From: Warburgia ugandensis
Taxonomy: Eukaryota > Streptophyta > Magnoliopsida > Canellales > Canellaceae
Direction: 5' to 3'
Assembly (NCBI GenBank): GCA_035236585.1
Contig: CP141132.1
Span: 20,373,945 to 20,437,944 of the forward strand
Length of the DNA stretch: 64,000 nucleotides
Shown here piece after piece: positions 11,558-21,985 of the stretch. The notes beneath the pieces were generated by a model, which was not told where the DNA came from, did not search any database, and saw nothing but the letters and a program-made list of their open reading frames with translations. The position numbers and the translations under genes were made by a program. Position 1 is the first letter of the stretch. Every line of letters begins with the position of its first letter.

Positions 11558-13301
11558 TGTTAAGTGTTAATTTTGGCTAAAAGACCTTTAGTTTAGCATT
11601 CAATTAGATCATCTAACAGTTCAAAATTGCAAAATTTAGCTTGATTTTAAATTTAGCTCAAATTGACCATCCAAACCTTAATTTTTCAAAATCAAAGGTC
11701 AGATAATCATTAGAGCTTATTAGATGATTAATGTGCGATTGAGATGATTCTAATTTAGTATTTTATTTTGCAGATCAACTAAAGGAGGGTCAGATGGCTT
11801 AGATCTATGTTCAACAGTGTACATCAAGTGAAGATTAATAAGGCAAGAGTCCTAAAAGGAAGAGCAATCCTAAAAGGAAGAAGAGTCCTAAATGGGAAGA
11901 AGAGGAGTTTCCTAATAGGAATCTACCTCTTCAAGGAAAATGTTTGAATAAAATAAGAAAGGGAAAACAATTATAAAAGGGAGAACTGTACAAGCCTAAG
12001 GAAGTTTTGGAGTTTGAAGTTTTGGGTTGGCTTTTCCTTTCATTTTTGTTGCCCTCTTTTCCAAGTTGTTGTCTTTATCTCTTGTTGCCAATTTCCGTCC
12101 CATTTTCCTACTTCTCCCTTTGCATTCCAAGTTTTGTTCATCCTTTCTCTTCTTATCCTCTTTCCCTCTCTCAGCCTTTTCTTCTTACTTACTTGATCTA
12201 CCCAATCTGTCTCTCTTACCCAGCCATCTTCCTTGTTTTTCCACATCGTCCCAACTCCCCCATCACCAGTAACCCAATCCAACTTTTCTCCACCAGCTTC
12301 AACCTTGCTTCAATTTATCGTCAGTGCCCAAAGTTTATACTTTCTCATCTCAACTTGATGTCTAAAAGCCTGGACGTCATCTATCCTAGACATTCAACTT
12401 AAGACGACATCCAGTTCCATACGACTCACTAGATAAGCACCACTGACCTGGCTTCTACTCAACTAGACAGCTTCGCCAGCCATTTTTCCTCTTCACTGGC
12501 CAAACCAACTTGGGTGGCTTGAACCAGACGGCTTCCTTGGCCAAACCTTTCCACTGCCCATGTGAACCCAGCCGATTGTGCAATGCCAGGGAACTCCAAG
12601 CACTTGCTTCCCTATTATTTTTTTCTGACCATCGAACAGCAAACATCCAACACCACTGGTCCAACATAGGCACGAACCCAGAAATTGGAAGATGCCTAGA
12701 GATGCAGATCGTTGCCTCCGGCATATTTTTCTCTTCACTGGACTTCCCGGAGAAGGAAACCCGAAATGGGTTTCCCTCCCGCGTTCTCCTCTCCCTTTCC
12801 CTCTTCTACCTCCTCCAACTCCCTCTTCCTCGTTGGGTTTTTGTTTGGTTTTTTTTGTTAAAAACCAGATTTTAATTTAATTCCACTTTTGCCCTTATAC
12901 TTTTAAATTCAATTACATGTCTGTCCTTTTTATTTAATTGCATCTGTATCCTCTTTTTATTTACATCTGTGTCCCTATTTTATTTACATCTGTGTCCCTG
13001 TTCTATTCAAGTTTTATTTTATCCATCTTCTGACAATATTATTCAGGACAATGCTATCTGCAGATAGTGTAATTCAGGGATGTTTAATTAGTTTTATTTT
13101 ATGTTTTCTAGACTTGAAATTTATGTAAATTGCATCATTTGAATAAAGCTGAATATTTAGTTTAATTCAGTTATTTTCTTTAAGTTTTAGATAATTAAGT
13201 TTTGTTTAAACTCCAAAATTTTAAAGCAAGTCCTTGTGGAATTAACCCGTATTTGCATAGCTATACTACAATAGCTCGTGCACTTGTGGAAAACATCAAC
13301 A
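11558..13301 (+). repeat. 3' LTR of element C
   Basis: It is the direct repeat of 5615-7015 and is longer by about 350 bp because it keeps 12600-12960. TATA box TATAAAAG lies at 11972-11979. Ends are TGTTAAGTG and CATCAACA, then the target duplication TGTGT at 13302-13306. The open frames at 12007-12875 on both strands are low-complexity CT/GA-rich LTR sequence. Confidence 0.88.
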
Positions 13302-13412
13302 TGTGTGACACCCTTGGCTTTTCGGTCTATAATGAGTACTCATGACCAATGATAAAAGGTCGGATTACGAGTGTTTCTACACACTTGAGACCTCAAGGAG
13401 GTTCTGATGGTA

Positions 13413-13452
13413 GTGTGTGTGTGTGTGTGTGCGTGCGTGTGTGCGTGTGTGT
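13413..13452 (+). repeat. (GT)n microsatellite
   Basis: About 40 bp of GT repeats with some GC interruptions, inside the right half of the solo LTR that holds element C. Confidence 0.9.
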
Positions 13453-14459
13453 TTATTGAGATACATTATTGAAGCATTATGTGATTTAAATGCTTTTTGT
13501 CTATTGATTTTTTATGATGATTCATTATCTAGGTTGGATGAGTATATTTGTAAGATGATACATGACATCTTTCATATCTCATAAAATACCTTGTAATGTT
13601 TATTATTGTCTTTAAAACAATATGAATCAATATTGAAGATGATAATTTGAATTGGTTTGGCATGACATTGATTTGTAAAGCATGATTGAGATTTTAGAGT
13701 TTTATTATAGTTCTCATTATGCATCATATTTTATTGAATTGCATAATATATGATTATATAATCCTATTGGATTTAAAATTGCATAAACTTCATATTTCGA
13801 TGATGAAACTACCTACACAAGTGCATGCTTGTAAACATTATAAATTGTTACAATGTCTCAGGTCTAAAGAAATAAAATAGGAAAAAGGGAACAGAAGACT
13901 GTGCTAGAGATCTTAAGAGAAGGACATAAAAGGTATATCAAACAGATTTGCAATGTAATTGATGATCTTGTGAACTGATGTAATACTTTGACTTAATATG
14001 ACTTTTCTTTGTGGACATGTGGTAATGTAAATTGAAATTATAGTGGTGTGGTTGTGACTGCATTGATCCTGGTCATGAACTGTTCTTTTTGTTTAGTTAA
14101 AATCTTGATTTTTAAAATTTTACACATTTAAATTATGTATTCATGTGAATGAATGGAGAAGAGTCTCATTTCTTATTTATTTAATTTTAACTATGTTTAT
14201 AAAAAAAACATCACATTGCATGCGTAAAATACATGTCTAAAAAATAAAGGAGACTTTGTTGAATTTTTAGTAGAAATGTAGCACTCATTTCTTTGAAAAT
14301 CCTTTTTTTTTTTAAAGAAAAAATTACACTCGGGGTTTTAAAAGGTCTTCTCATAAAAAAAGTTTTCTGTTGTTGTTTTCTAAATAGTTTTTCAAACTTA
14401 GGACCACACAATTGTAAGAGATTTTGTAAAGAAGTGTTAGAAAAACCCAAGATGCCACA

Positions 14460-14775
14460 TTCTGAGATGACTATTCTTGGCCACTTCAAATGCAGTAATT
14501 AATTATAGGAATGGAACAATGCAATTGTCCTTTGAAAACTAGGCATCAAGCTTAATGTATTTAATACAAGACAACTAGGCTTTGAGGATTTTTATGAAGT
14601 AAATATGACACAGAGTCTGTCATCTCTATCATCCTTTAGCTCTGATCTTCTAGAGGCTCGTTTAGCTCATTTTAGTTTTCATGATTTCGATATAGATAGC
14701 TCCATTAACAAAGTGAATGGTTTACTTGATACTGTGCCATTAATGGACAATTTGAAATGGAGGACCCAAGTAGGA
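14460..14775 (+). pseudogene. Protease end and linker of element H
   Basis: After the LTR that ends at 14459 the H polyprotein resumes. ILG (near 14473) is followed by NYRNGTMQLSFEN (14500-14540; family norm INCRNGVMQLSFGNM), then LGFEDFYEVNMTQSLSS, DFDIDSSINKV and LLDTVPLMD with KWRTQV (to about 14770). This is the C-terminal side of retropepsin and the linker that precedes reverse transcriptase in Athila/Tat elements. The linker matches the reading frame of element C around 9030-9120. A frameshift near 14545 breaks it, and a solo LTR interrupts it at 14776. Confidence 0.7.
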
Positions 14776-16728
14776 TGTTAAGAGTTTAATAGTTTAGCAT
14801 TTAATTAGATCATCTAACTCATCGATTTGATGATTTTTAGAATAAAATATAAAATTTAGCTCAAATTGACCATTCAACCATAAATTGTTAAAATTAATGG
14901 TCAAATGATAAATTGAGTTAATCAAATGCTTAATATATGATTTAGATGACTCTAATCTAGTCTTTGGTCTTGTAGATCAACTATAGGAGGGTTGGATGGC
15001 TTAGATCGATATTCAACAGTGCAGATTGATCAAAAGAGGCATGGACAGATTAGATTGAATTTCAACGATGCAGATCATCTTAAAGATCAATGAGGCAAGG
15101 GATGAAGGGTTCCTAAATGAAGAAGAATTATAAAAAAGAAGAGGCGATTATGGATGAGATTTTCCAGTAAGAGAAAGTTATTAAAAGGAAACCAACTACT
15201 AGAGGATAAGGAAAGAGGGGGAGGAGAATTAGGAAGGAGGGAAATTTATAAAGAGGGAACCGTGAGAGTATTGGAGGGAGTTTTTGGAGTATTTTTACTT
15301 TTACTTACCTTAGCTTGCATCTCTTTCGCTTTGAATTTTATTATTAAACACAATTGCTTTTTCTTAGTTTCCATTGTTCTGTTGGTTATTCTTCTCTGCC
15401 CAACTCCACCCATCACTAGCCCCTACTCTCCATCACGCCTCCACACCCAAACCTGTATCCTATCTCTGTCCACACCAACCCCCCCTATTCAATTCACTAC
15501 ACCAGGAGTAGGAAGGTGCAGTCTCCTTGTGTCTCTGCTCCAGCACAGACAACCCAGATCACCATGGGCTGCCCCTATTCTCCACTCCTATGTTCACATC
15601 TCATTTCCCAACTCGACCTAGTTTTCCTGTTGTTCATCGGCCAGCCTAATCTCTGTCGAAAGGACTAACATCTCTCCTTCCATCACCATCAATACTCTAC
15701 CACACCAGGCAACTTCCAGAGCTATGTGATGCTCACTCTCTCCTCTATTCTCAGCCGAACAGTGCACCAAGGTTTCCCCTTCCTCAGCACTAGTGAAACC
15801 AAATCACCGGCTTCATCGCATCCCATCTCTCCAATCGGCATCTTCTCTAGCCACTTCACCCTAAGATGTGCCCAGCCAGGTCCTGCTTCAACTACACCAG
15901 GTGACATCACCAAACTCAGAGCACTAGCCAGCCACAGGCCATCCCATCTTCTTCGACTATTTCTGTTTTATGAAAGTTCTAAGGAAGTTTTAAAAAAAAT
16001 TCCACTTTTGCCCAAAGGAGAATATTTTAAATTACATTTTTTGTCCTATTACTGTTACTATTCACATTCTATGTTATTTGAGTTTTGGTTATTTGCATTC
16101 TGTAGTTAATCTAGGAACTATCTTATCTATTCTTGTTTAACCAAATCAAGGGTTCTGGTTTAACCACGGGAAAACTCTTATTTCTTGTTTGTTTTAATAC
16201 ATAATTTAAATTAACTTTTAAAACTTATTTTTAGGATAATTTCTACTGTAATTACTATTCTTGGTCTTCAATTTGAGTCCTGAAATCAAATCTAAGCTAT
16301 TAATTCTTAAATTCCTTAATTAGACTAGATCTCTAAAAATTTGAAGAATCTGACAAATTCATCTGTCAGATGATTAATTAAGGACATATTGAATATACTG
16401 ATGAAAGTTTGTAATATTAGAATTGAAGAATTGGATAGCACTTAAGCTAGGGAAATAGATTTTTCCTATTTTGTTTCCAAGTTTTAGTTTTAGTCAAGGT
16501 TCTATTGTTTGTTTCCTTTTCTTTCTAGAATTAGACCTCTGTAATTTTACTGTTAAATCAAATATGAAGTCCGATTTCTTTTTATTAATTTTTGCGAGTT
16601 AATTTCAATTTTTAAATAATTAAATTTTATTAAAAACTCCAATTTCTAAAAGCACATCCCATTGGGATCGACCCATACTTGCATTAGCTATACCACTATA
16701 GCCCAGGCACTTGTGGAAAACATCAACA
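14776..16728 (+). mobile_element. Solo LTR, family B
   Basis: It starts TGTTAAGAGTTTAATAG and ends GTGGAAAACATCAACA. It sits in a perfect 5-bp target duplication TAGGA (14771-14775 and 16729-16733). It aligns with both LTRs of element B (25578-28739 and 33680-35707, minus strand), for example 'gatcaactataggagggttggatgg', split here as 'gatcaactatagg' and 'agggttggatgg'. TATA text 'tttataaag' lies at 15246-15254. The open frames at 15154-15621 and 15726-16109 are Pro/Ser-rich LTR reading with no domain. It lies within the H linker. Confidence 0.88.
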
Positions 16729-16733
16729 TAGGA

Positions 16734-17250
16734 CATATCACGTTTCCCTACATTCTAGTTGAACCATTAGTTGACAACCCACTTGTCCCAGATACTACAC
16801 ACTTTGGTAGTTTAAGTCCATCTAATCCCTTGCTTGTTACCTTAGTGTCTGATATTGAATAAGAAGGAGAGTCAATTAATGTTATGGCCAAACATCAACA
16901 AACTCCAGGGAATATAAAAGATACCAATGAGGGTATAAGCCCCACTACTCTACATTATGAGGAACATGTTGATTCTTTTAGGGAAATGTAAAGTGCACTT
17001 AGCCCTAGTATTCAGGGAGATGCTCAAGAGGAGGAAAATTTTCAAGTATTCAATTTTGGCATCCCATATGCCCAATTTGACCAATCAAGGGCCTAGTCCT
17101 CTCAAGTTGATCCAAATGAATTGTCTTTGAAGGTATTCCATCTTGCTATTTGGTTATCACCAATATAAATCTATGGGTGGAAAAAGTACATTCACTATTG
17201 CAAAATTTTGAAAGGAAGTCAATTTTCTAAAAACTCCTCCATAATTAGCT
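16734..17250 (+). pseudogene. Linker remnant of element H, continued
   Basis: One + frame reads ILVEPLVDNPLVPDTTHFG and continues to the stop at 16860-16862. Beyond it are pieces such as SDIE, GESINVMAKHQQTPGNIKD and EEENFQVFNFGIPYAQFDQ, with stops between. The final KYIHYCKILKGSQF resembles the repeated YR.ILK segment at the end of the element C frame (9575-9740). It is the part of the polyprotein after LLDTVPLMD. No enzymatic domain follows, so H also appears to lack reverse transcriptase and integrase at this place. Confidence 0.5.
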
Positions 17251-17736
17251 AGGTTTATGGTTTTATATATTTGTTAGTTTAGGTGTCAAAGAGTTGAATT
17301 TGCTTATATATTATGCATATTTTTTGCTATACTAACAGATCAATGCACTAACCTGGGAGCACAAGTACTATCTTTGTCACCCTTTCTTTTAGGTTTATTA
17401 TTTCATTTCCCATGGTATGTACTTCTAAACAATGAGGACAATGTTTAATTTGTTTAGAAGTGGGGATTTCAAATTTTGATGTGACCAAAGTTTTTTTTGA
17501 GTTATTTTTAGTCATTTATTTTGAATTTACTAAAAAAATAAAAAACTAAAATTTTTTAAAATTTTGAAAAGTTCCTTTATAAGGATGAGAATTTGGATTT
17601 TTTACTATTCAAGATATATTTTGAACTTTAACTTATTAATAGATTTGTATACAATTAGTCCACTATTTTATTCTCTCTTTTTTAAAGTATTTTATGAAAA
17701 TTTAAGTTTGTAACAATTACTCCACAAAGTAGCTAC
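17251..17736 (+). other. 3' untranslated region of element H, first part
   Basis: Non-coding. It holds the conserved 'aacaatgaggacaatgttta' block with 'gaagtgggg' (17430-17465), then 'aaggatgagaatttggattt', as in the 3' regions of C, B and A. It ends at the left copy of the LINE target duplication, acaaagtagctac (17724-17736). Confidence 0.6.
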
Positions 17737-20700
17737 CTATCATCATCATCATCATCAAGAACTTATCTCGATTAGAGTTCTGTCACATGAATCTTGTTCC
17801 TGCATTCCCCTCTATTAAGTATCATGACTTTATTTAGTTCCAGCTTTTCTTAGAACTTCTGTCCACATTCTTTTGGGCCTTCCCCTTGCTCTTTTAGAAC
17901 CTTCAATTTGGATCTCCTCGCTCATTCTAACTGGTTCCCTTTTTGGTCTATGTTGGCAATTCCCAAAATGTCCATGTCTAGTCTCCCTCATCATGTTACC
18001 TATTGGTGCTATTCCTAAGTTTCCACTATGTTTTTATTTCTAATTATATCATTTCTTGTCTTGCAACTCATCCATCTCAACATTTGCATTTCAGCAACCC
18101 CCATCTTATGTACATGTTGTTCCACAAGTACCCAACACTTTGATCCATAGAGCATGGCTAGCCTTACAGCCATCCTATAGAGTTTTCCTTTCAGTTTGAG
18201 TGGCACTCTTCAATCACACAAAACTCCAAAGGCGCATCTCCACTTATTCCTACTCGATTGGATTCTTGGGTAACTTCCCTCTCAATCTCTCCACTCTCAT
18301 GAATTATTGATCCTAAGTATTAGAAGTGTTCTTTATGGGGACTTCTTAGTCATCAATTTTTACTGGTGCTCCACTCCCACTCCTCTCCTTGCTAGTTTGA
18401 CCAATTTTAAATCCTTTAGATTTTAATGCATCTCTCTATAACTATAGCTTTGTGTTTACACACTTCCTTGTCTTGGCAATCAAAACTATATCATTTGCAA
18501 AAAGAAGCACAATGGAATCTTCTCATACAGATGTTTTGTTAACTCATCCATAACCCATGTGAAAAGGAATGGGCTTAATGCCATTCCTTGGTGCAAGCCT
18601 ATAGTGATAAGAAAATCACCATTTTCTCCACTACTGCTCCCTCATACATGTCTATTATTATGTTTATATACCCCTGTGAAACCCCATTTATGCCAAACAG
18701 CCACCATATTAACTGTCTGAGAACCTTATCATAAGCTTTTTCTAATCAATAAAGACAACGTGAAAGTCCTTCCTCATCTCCCTATATTTCTCTTTCAATT
18801 GTCTAAGCAAAAAAATAGCTTCATGGTAGACCTCCTAGCATGAAACCAAATTGGTTCTTTAATACACCTATCTCATGCCATAGCCTCTTCTCCATAGCTC
18901 TTTCAAAATGTTTCATGTTATGATTCATATGTTTGATCCTCCGATAGTTAGTGCAACTCTATATGTCTCATTTATTCTTATAAATTGGTATAATAGAGGT
19001 CTTCCTCCAGTCATTTTGCATTTTTTTTAATTTTACAATCTTCTTAAATAATTTTATCTACCAAACTACCCCATTATCTCCCATATACTTTCAAACCTCT
19101 ATTAGTATACCATCAAGCCCCTGAGCCTTTCCTGATCTCATCTTTTACAAGGCTACTTTCACTTTAGGTATTCTAATCTTGTGGTCATATTTATAATGCC
19201 CAACATTTTTTAGGTTTGCGATACTTATAATCCCTATTTCTTAGGGTAATTGTCATTTTGCAATTTTTGAAAGTAACTTTTCCACCTTTGGCTCGTATCC
19301 TTTGGTTATCACTTCTGATACACTTGATGTGGTCTAAGTCCCTACTCTTCCTTTCTCTTGCTTTTGTGAGTTTAAACACATCTTTCTGACCTTATCTTGT
19401 TCCTAATCTATTATAGAGATCATCATATGCCTTAAGTTTAGCCTCACTTCCTACTCTCTTAACAACCTTTTAGCATTCTTATATTGATCAAAGTTTTTGT
19501 TATTTTTAGTCCCTTACCATGCTTTAAAACACACATGTTTCTCTTTAATAACTTTTTCACTTTTTCACTCCACCACCAAGTTTCCTTTGTTGGTTGTCTT
19601 TTACCTTTAGATACTCATAAGACATCTTTTGCCACTTTCTTAATGGATATGGCCATATTAATCCACATGGTGTTTAGTTCTGTCTCATTATTCCATTTTC
19701 ATTCTACTACAACTTGTTTGTAAATGATGTTATTTTCTCTCCTTTTAAGTTCCACCACTTAGTCTTTGGAAAATTATTAAGTTCATTTCCTCCCTTCCAT
19801 ACTTTAATGTAGATATCCATAACCATTAATATGTGTTGTGAGGTTAGACTCTTATGAGGTATCGCCTTACAATTCTTACACATTGACCTTTCAGCATTCC
19901 TATGTAGGAAAAAATCTATTCAGGTTTCATATGGTGCACTTTTAAAGGTTAGTAAACATTGTCCCTCTTCTTAAAGTATGCATTTGCTATAACTAGGCTA
20001 TATGCTATGGCGAAATCAAGTACAACTTCCCCCTTCTCATTTCTTTCTCCAAAACCATACCCCCGATGTACCTTATCATTTCCATTTTTCTCTTCCTACA
20101 TGATCATTAAAAACTATTCCTATAAATATCGCCCATGTGCTGGGTATGTCTTGCATGACTCCCTCCATATCTTCTCTCTTGATTCTATTTTCTAATCCTA
20201 CTTGTGGTAAATATGTACTAATAACATTTATGATCTCCTCTCCTAGAACAAGTTTTATGAGTAAAATTTCATCACTATTTATTTTAATGTCTACAACTTT
20301 ATCCTTTAATTCTTTACCTACCACTATCCCTCTACCATTGCTATTATTGTCCTTTCATATGTACTACAGCTTATACACATTGATTTCTCTAGTTTTAGTC
20401 CCTATCTATTGGGTTTCTTAGATACAAGCAATGTTGACTCTCCTACATTTCATCGCATCCACTAACTTCAGACTCTTACATGTCAATGTACCTATATTCC
20501 ACATAGGGATATACATGTTGTTCTCTCTACCTGCCCTATCTACCCATGCATACTTCGCACTACACTTAATTCTGATGTAGCGTGTTGCTTCTAAGGGATT
20601 GTTCTAGCAGCCCTTGTCAATTTTCTACTACACTTTGGATAATCTAGTGTGGCACTTCCGAGGGAATGCCCTAGTAGCCCTTGTCCATTTTCCACCACAT

Positions 20701-20893
20701 TTGGGATATAATGCAGCACATTGCTTATGGGGAATGCCCTAGCCTAAGAGAATATCATAAATTGATTCATGCATTTGGTTTGCCATGGATTTACCTTGCC
20801 GATTGGCACTTGAGGCAAGACCCTCCTCCTCTATTTAGGCTTAGGACCAGCTATGATAAAAGCATGCAGTACTAAAACCACATAGGCAGAGTT
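17737..20893 (-). mobile_element. RTE-type LINE, nearly full length, inactivated
   Basis: About 3.15 kb, the usual size of plant RTE elements. On the minus strand, from right to left: an N-terminal region (20880-20450); an apurinic endonuclease domain (20324-20076: LVLGEEIINVIS, then TYLPQVG and FIG.VFNDHVG); reverse transcriptase blocks (about 19140-18450: MGDNG, KMTGGR, NYRG-like text, then LFANDIVLIAK at 18510-18476); and a C-terminal block (18206-18015: KLYRMAVRLAMLYGSKCW, MQMLRWM). The 3' end is a (GAT)n tail at 17739-17757. Flanks show an imperfect 13-bp target duplication, acaaagtagctac (17724-17736) and acaaaatagcaac (20894-20906). Many stops make it dead. It is inserted in the H 3' region. 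Confidence 0.85.
17739..17757 (-). repeat. (GAT)n tail of the RTE LINE
   Basis: On the minus strand, repeats of GAT close the LINE. RTE elements end in short tandem repeats rather than poly(A), which supports the family call and the orientation. Confidence 0.75.
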
Positions 20894-20906
20894 ACAAAAT
20901 AGCAAC

Positions 20907-20928
20907 ATATATATATATATATATATAT
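20907..20928 (+). repeat. (AT)n microsatellite
   Basis: About 11 AT units directly after the right target duplication of the LINE. Confidence 0.85.
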
Positions 20929-21610
20929 TGTTTAAGTTGAAGACAAAATATAACTTAGAGATCCAAGAGAAGATAAGTGGGGACTAATAACCCATGTGAG
21001 TTTAGAGCCATTCTTTCTTTGAGAGGGTTGTATTTCAATTCAAAATTTTCTTCAGTAGACAATGATTTCCTAGTTGGTTTCATTATTATTTATTTTGGTC
21101 AACTATTAGGAAAACATCTGATAGACTATATCATTTATCTCTTGAGTTTATAGTTATGTTTAAGTCATATTAAAAATAGGAAATGATGAGGCAATCCTTG
21201 GTAAACCCAAAGCCTTTTTTCCTTGCTATGTTATTTTCCCACTAGTTAACCCCTTAAGCCTTTATATTAATGAGCCTTTTCTTTGTGAACCCATTAACCA
21301 TTAACTTATTGAATCCTTATAATATATCCATTACCCGGTGTTTTTGAAAATATGTAGAGATGGTTGAAGAAATATCTTGAAGAAAAAGTATGAGAAATAA
21401 AGTTTAAGAGATGGACAAAAGGGGCTGAAAAGAAAAAGAAAAAAATTCAAAGAAAAGCTATATACCAAAAAGAGAAAGAGAAAGAAAAAAAAAAGAAAAA
21501 AGAAAAAAGAAAGGTAGCCAATGAACAAAGAAATGTTCACACTTATGGGTAGAAAAGAAATTATGAATACTTTGTAGAAGACCCTTACATATTCTCAAAA
21601 CACCTATGTA
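20929..21610 (+). other. 3' untranslated region of element H, second part
   Basis: It continues 17501-17736 across the LINE. Text such as 'gagccattctttctttgagagggttgta' (in pieces) and 'ggcaatccttggtaaaccc' matches 10250-10520 of C and 39230-39480 of A. It is A-rich near 21420-21510. The minus-strand open frames here are poly-Phe/Leu readings of this run. Similarity to C fades near 21610. Confidence 0.55.
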
Positions 21611-21985
21611 TATCCTTGTAGCAATCTTTCTTTCTTCCATCTTCCTCCTCATTCCCCCTTCTTTCTTTTCCATTATTGCATTGCATACACCACCCATTTC
21701 CCTTGGAATTACACACACAAACCATAGCAATCTCCCTTGCATTCTTTCCTTGCATGCATCATTCAACCATTCTCCTTTAACTTATTCACAAGCATCTCAA
21801 CCAATCTAAATGCTGCCATCATAGCCCTTACTAGCACCACCTTCCACCCACTTTGCATTCCATGCATACCTCATCTATTCACTCAACCTTCCACACCACA
21901 CCTCACCTTCCCATCTCACTCTTATGCACTCTCTATAATTCTCCATCTTCTTAGTTTCTCATCTTTCAATTGCGTACATAGTCTT
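21611..21985. other. Unassigned CT-rich stretch
   Basis: Pyrimidine-rich sequence between the H remnant and the family-G LTR. The short open frames read as low-complexity Ser/Leu/Pro. I see no repeat partner in the window and no gene. It may be a worn LTR piece. Confidence 0.4.

Larger units (their letters stand above)
5615..13301 (+). mobile_element. Non-autonomous Ty3/gypsy element C (complete, two LTRs)
   Basis: A 7.7-kb element is bounded by direct repeats (5615-7015 and 11558-13301), both starting TGTTAAGTG and ending AAACATCAACA. It sits in a perfect 5-bp target duplication TGTGT (5610-5614 and 13302-13306). Order: 5' LTR, decayed tRNA-Asp primer site, 0.7-1.2-kb leader, one long broken reading frame (8219-9782), a 3' region of about 1.7 kb, a polypurine tract and the 3' LTR. 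No reverse transcriptase, RNase H or integrase is present, so it would have needed enzymes in trans. The linker motif LLDTVPLMD relates it to Athila/Tat elements. It is inserted inside an older solo LTR. Confidence 0.9.
3014..14459 (+). mobile_element. Divergent chromovirus-type solo LTR, split by element C
   Basis: Two halves (3014-5614 and 13302-14459, about 3.75 kb joined) form one decayed LTR of the Tekay/Del-like type. It starts TGTAGTCATTTTTTGG, comparable to TGTAATGACCCCAAATTTTG at 26012, and ends AAACCCAAGATGCCACA, comparable to AACYCGGGTCGTSACA in the sister copies. Early text ('ctcggaaaaacaatccaatg', near 3180) and late text ('acactcggggtttt', near 14323) also match the copy at 26012-27161. 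The flanks rejoin the H protease: PSRDI on the left, ILG and NYRNGTMQLSF on the right. No perfect target duplication is visible (gacat against ttctg or gagat). The short open frame at 5438-5620 lies inside and is not a gene. Confidence 0.6.

Noticed and set aside
12455..12880. Open frames of 80-121 codons on both strands
   Set aside because: Inside the C 3' LTR, overlapping in opposite directions, with no counterpart kept in the 5' LTR.
15154..16109. Open frames of 155 and 127 codons
   Set aside because: Part of a solo LTR with a proven target duplication; Pro/Ser/Thr-rich low-complexity reading.
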